A stretch of DNA of 64,000 nucleotides. Origin: Apus apus. Taxonomy: Eukaryota; Chordata; Aves; Apodiformes; Apodidae. The translations under genes and the position numbers were made by a program. The first letter of the stretch is position 1; each line of letters begins with the position of its first letter. The stretch is taken from positions 174,472,274-174,536,273 of the forward strand of contig NC_067282.1 of the NCBI RefSeq assembly GCF_020740795.1. The letters are read 5' to 3'. Shown one piece after another: positions 61,500-64,000 of the stretch. The notes beneath the pieces were generated by a model that was not told the origin of the DNA, ran no database searches, and saw only the letters and a program-made list of their open reading frames with translations.

Positions 61500-64000
61500 A
61501 AGCTTAATGTTGAAAGTACCCACTTCTTCTGAAATGTTTAGGAGCTGGTTTTCAGAGCACAAGCTCTTCTCTGTCTGGCACAGTTTCTGCTAAAAATTCT
61601 GCCTTATATTTTGGCTGGCATATCAAGAAGTTCCCCATAGCCCTAATTTGTATCCATCTCACTTCACAAAACACAGTCCTACCCCCACCACCACTGGAAA
61701 CCTTGTTCTTCGGGAAGCCCACACATCCTCACACCTGACAGAAAAGGAAAAATTTGTATCCAAGCTCCAAGAGTCTGACCAAAAGTAGGAGGTAGCTCAT
61801 GGTGTTTCCTTCCCTCATCTTCATAGCTCTCTCTGTGGTTTTCTCACCTTACAGGTACTCTGGCTTTTCTGTTCCTGATTTATTAGTTGCTGCAAATGAC
61901 TTCAAGAAGGTGTTACCTGTATTTTCTGAGCTTTGTCCTTCCTTTCTGACATTTCCTTCCAAAAGATTTGTAGGATGCACAGAGCAGTGCATGCTGTGTA
62001 TGAACTGCCCATGGATGCTTGGCAGCACCTCACACCCCCTCAACCAACCCGAAATTGCTTGTCAGTCACTTGAATCAACATCCAGGCTTTCTAAATACAC
62101 CTCTCCTCAGATTGCTCTGTGAGTTTCTTAAAAATCTCCCATGTGTACACATTATATGTGGAGGATTGAGTCTAAGCAGGTGTAAAGAAATGCCATATTC
62201 AGAAACTTACTGAGCTTTGAAAATTTCTGTTTACTATGCATGAAAACACCCACAGAGAAGAGCATTTGGTTTAAATAAGGTGCATTTGTTTTTAGTAATG
62301 ACTTTTATTCCCTTAAATTTCTACTAAACTTTTACCAAGCGGTGAGTTCACCAGGGCCCACACCCCACCTACATGTGATCTGGTGATCCTTGGCGGTTAC
62401 TGGGCTTTTGTTTTCTCCTCCTTTACTGCTGGCCAGCCCAGGCTGTAGGCTGTGTTGCCACCCGTCAAACCTTGTCCTCTTTCGACACATCTCTCTCTCT
62501 CCCTCACTGGAGCCATGCAGATTAGTAAGTGTCCGAAAAGCTCTTGTTCTGTTTTGTTTCTTGTCAATCTCTGCTTAAAAAAACCCCATAGTTCCTATAA
62601 CCCTAAACCTACATTAAACAAGGTTATTATGACTGGAGACTTAAAATTCACAGTCAGTGATCTGAGTCAGGTTGTTATTGCTTCTCTTACCTGTTGTGAG
62701 CACCTTCCATGCTAGCAGATGAGCATTTTACCAGGAGCTTCTGGTACTATGATATAAACATGCAAAGACAGTAAGTAAATGTTTCTAAACTTACAAGAGT
62801 GTTTTATTGTGTATATTGTGTGTAAAATGACTTCAGCAATCAATGGCTCCTTTTGTATTGCTTAGACAGATTTTACAGGAAACGGGTAATTCTTGCTTTA
62901 AGTTTTCTTGGCATTGTTTCTGATTAGGTCCAGGAAGGTCACCAGATCAGCCTAGCTAATTCAGTTTCAAGGAATTGCATCTTTCCTCCCTGCACCATAG
63001 GAATTACACTGCTACAGCACCAGCTGTGGACTCCCCTTCCAATAATATCCTGGAAAACACAGTCCTGAAAACTTAGCTGATTATATAATACTTGAGAATC
63101 CAGCAGTTTATAGACATAGCTTTTTTTAAATAGGAGGGAGTTGTAAAGAGGAGTGTATTCACCAGTGCAAACTTAGTGGAGAAACACAAACTGACTTCTG
63201 CTTTGTGTTTGGTGAAGCTAGTTTAAAAAAAAAAAAAAAAAAAAGAAAAAAAGAGAAAAGAGTGAAATCCAAGTCTACAAACCCTCCCCTAAGCATCAGG
63301 GCAGCAGAACAAGTCTAGGCTCATGGCTGACCATCAGAATGATTTAAGGCAAAAGCTAAAAGCAGGAGAAAACACATCTGACCACTTTTCTTTCTCTGCA
63401 GCATTTAACTGTTGCTTTTCTTTAACTACACTCTTTCCACATCTCCTTTTGGAATCCATTGGGAAGTGCATAAAACCCAAAATGACTGAAATGAGCACAA
63501 ATATAGAAAGAAAAGGCAGCTGCAAGAGTACAAATGAGTCAAAGTAAATACACCAGAAGGCAAATAATTGAAAGAGCACGTTAGAAATTATTATGACATG
63601 AATTCAGCTAACAATGTGATTTATTGTTTGGGGCCTTTCACCATCACAGCTGAGAGTCCTTCACTGAATTAATTAGAAGTGTTTGGGTACAGAATTTGTT
63701 ACCATTTCTATGAGAAAGGAGATCTTCTGAAAATGGGCCCAGTTAGTTCACAGCTGATATTTTCAGAGGAATAAAAATAGCTGCTGTGGGGGAAGGGACC
63801 ACAGAGGGTGGTAAAAGGCAGTGACGCGTGGGTATAGGCCTGAAGGGCTGGTGGAGAAGCTGCTCTCTTTGCTGCAGCAACCTCCTTCCAAGGCGAACAT
63901 AAGCTGTTCAGCCCCCAGAAAGGCAAATGGTTTGTGGGAGGTGGTTTTTTAGTCAGTTTAATAGAAGCTTTACCAAACCTTCCCTGTCAGCAGTACGGTG
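61500..64000. other. Intergenic DNA, nothing recognised
   Basis: No coding exon could be supported up to the window edge. A run of 20 A followed by further A-rich sequence lies at 63225-63260. If synteny is conserved, this flank leads towards NELL2. Confidence 0.45.
63225..63244. repeat. Poly(A) tract
   Basis: A 20-base A run followed by interrupted A-rich sequence to about 63260. No retrocopy was recognised upstream of it. Confidence 0.9.

Noticed and set aside
61500-64000. Possible NELL2 first exon expected from synteny
   Set aside because: No signal peptide exon or CpG island was found; the open frames here are short and without similarity.

Overview
This window looks like nuclear DNA from a bird. 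It carries CR1 LINE fragments with the typical avian 3' tail (a run ending in ATTCTRTG repeats), one long LTR of a kind common in bird genomes, low overall repeat density, an AT-rich background broken by two sharp CpG islands, and spliced vertebrate genes. The species cannot be named from the sequence alone.

Two protein-coding genes can be reconstructed exon by exon. The first is DBX2 on the + strand (coding exons at 4948-5284, 17833-17928, 23975-24162 and 26613-26933; 313 aa), a homeobox repressor of the developing neural tube. The second is a prolactin-family hormone gene on the - strand (coding exons at 38727-38697, 38590-38439, 38321-38214, 36813-36634 and 34995-34801; 221 aa). It best fits the second prolactin gene of non-mammalian vertebrates (PRL2, also called prolactin-like, PRL-L). 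The two genes are convergent, with about 7.9 kb between their stop codons.

Layout: 1-4.4 kb is intergenic with one CR1 piece. A CpG island at about 4.4-6.2 kb covers DBX2 exon 1 and is followed by a CCAT/CCGT microsatellite. From 6.3 to 26.6 kb lie the DBX2 introns, with three CR1 insertions. From 27 to 34.8 kb is the DBX2-PRL2 interval, with a small isolated GC-rich patch (31.88-32.17 kb) and one CR1. From 34.8 to 38.8 kb is PRL2, whose first three exons and TATA promoter sit in a second CpG island that extends to about 39.1 kb. From 39.3 kb to the end no gene is recognised; this part contains a solo LTR (44.2-45.2 kb), short CR1 tails, and a 3.1-kb CR1 copy (58.4-61.5 kb) with broken endonuclease and reverse-transcriptase reading frames.

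The most notable observations concern PRL2. Both classical growth-hormone/prolactin signature patterns are intact. Intron 4 appears to use a GC-AG splice pair. Immediately upstream of the TATA box lies a perfect-looking 54-bp tandem duplication, and each copy carries a DR4-type nuclear-receptor-like direct repeat. No prokaryotic features, CRISPR arrays, tRNAs or rRNAs were seen.
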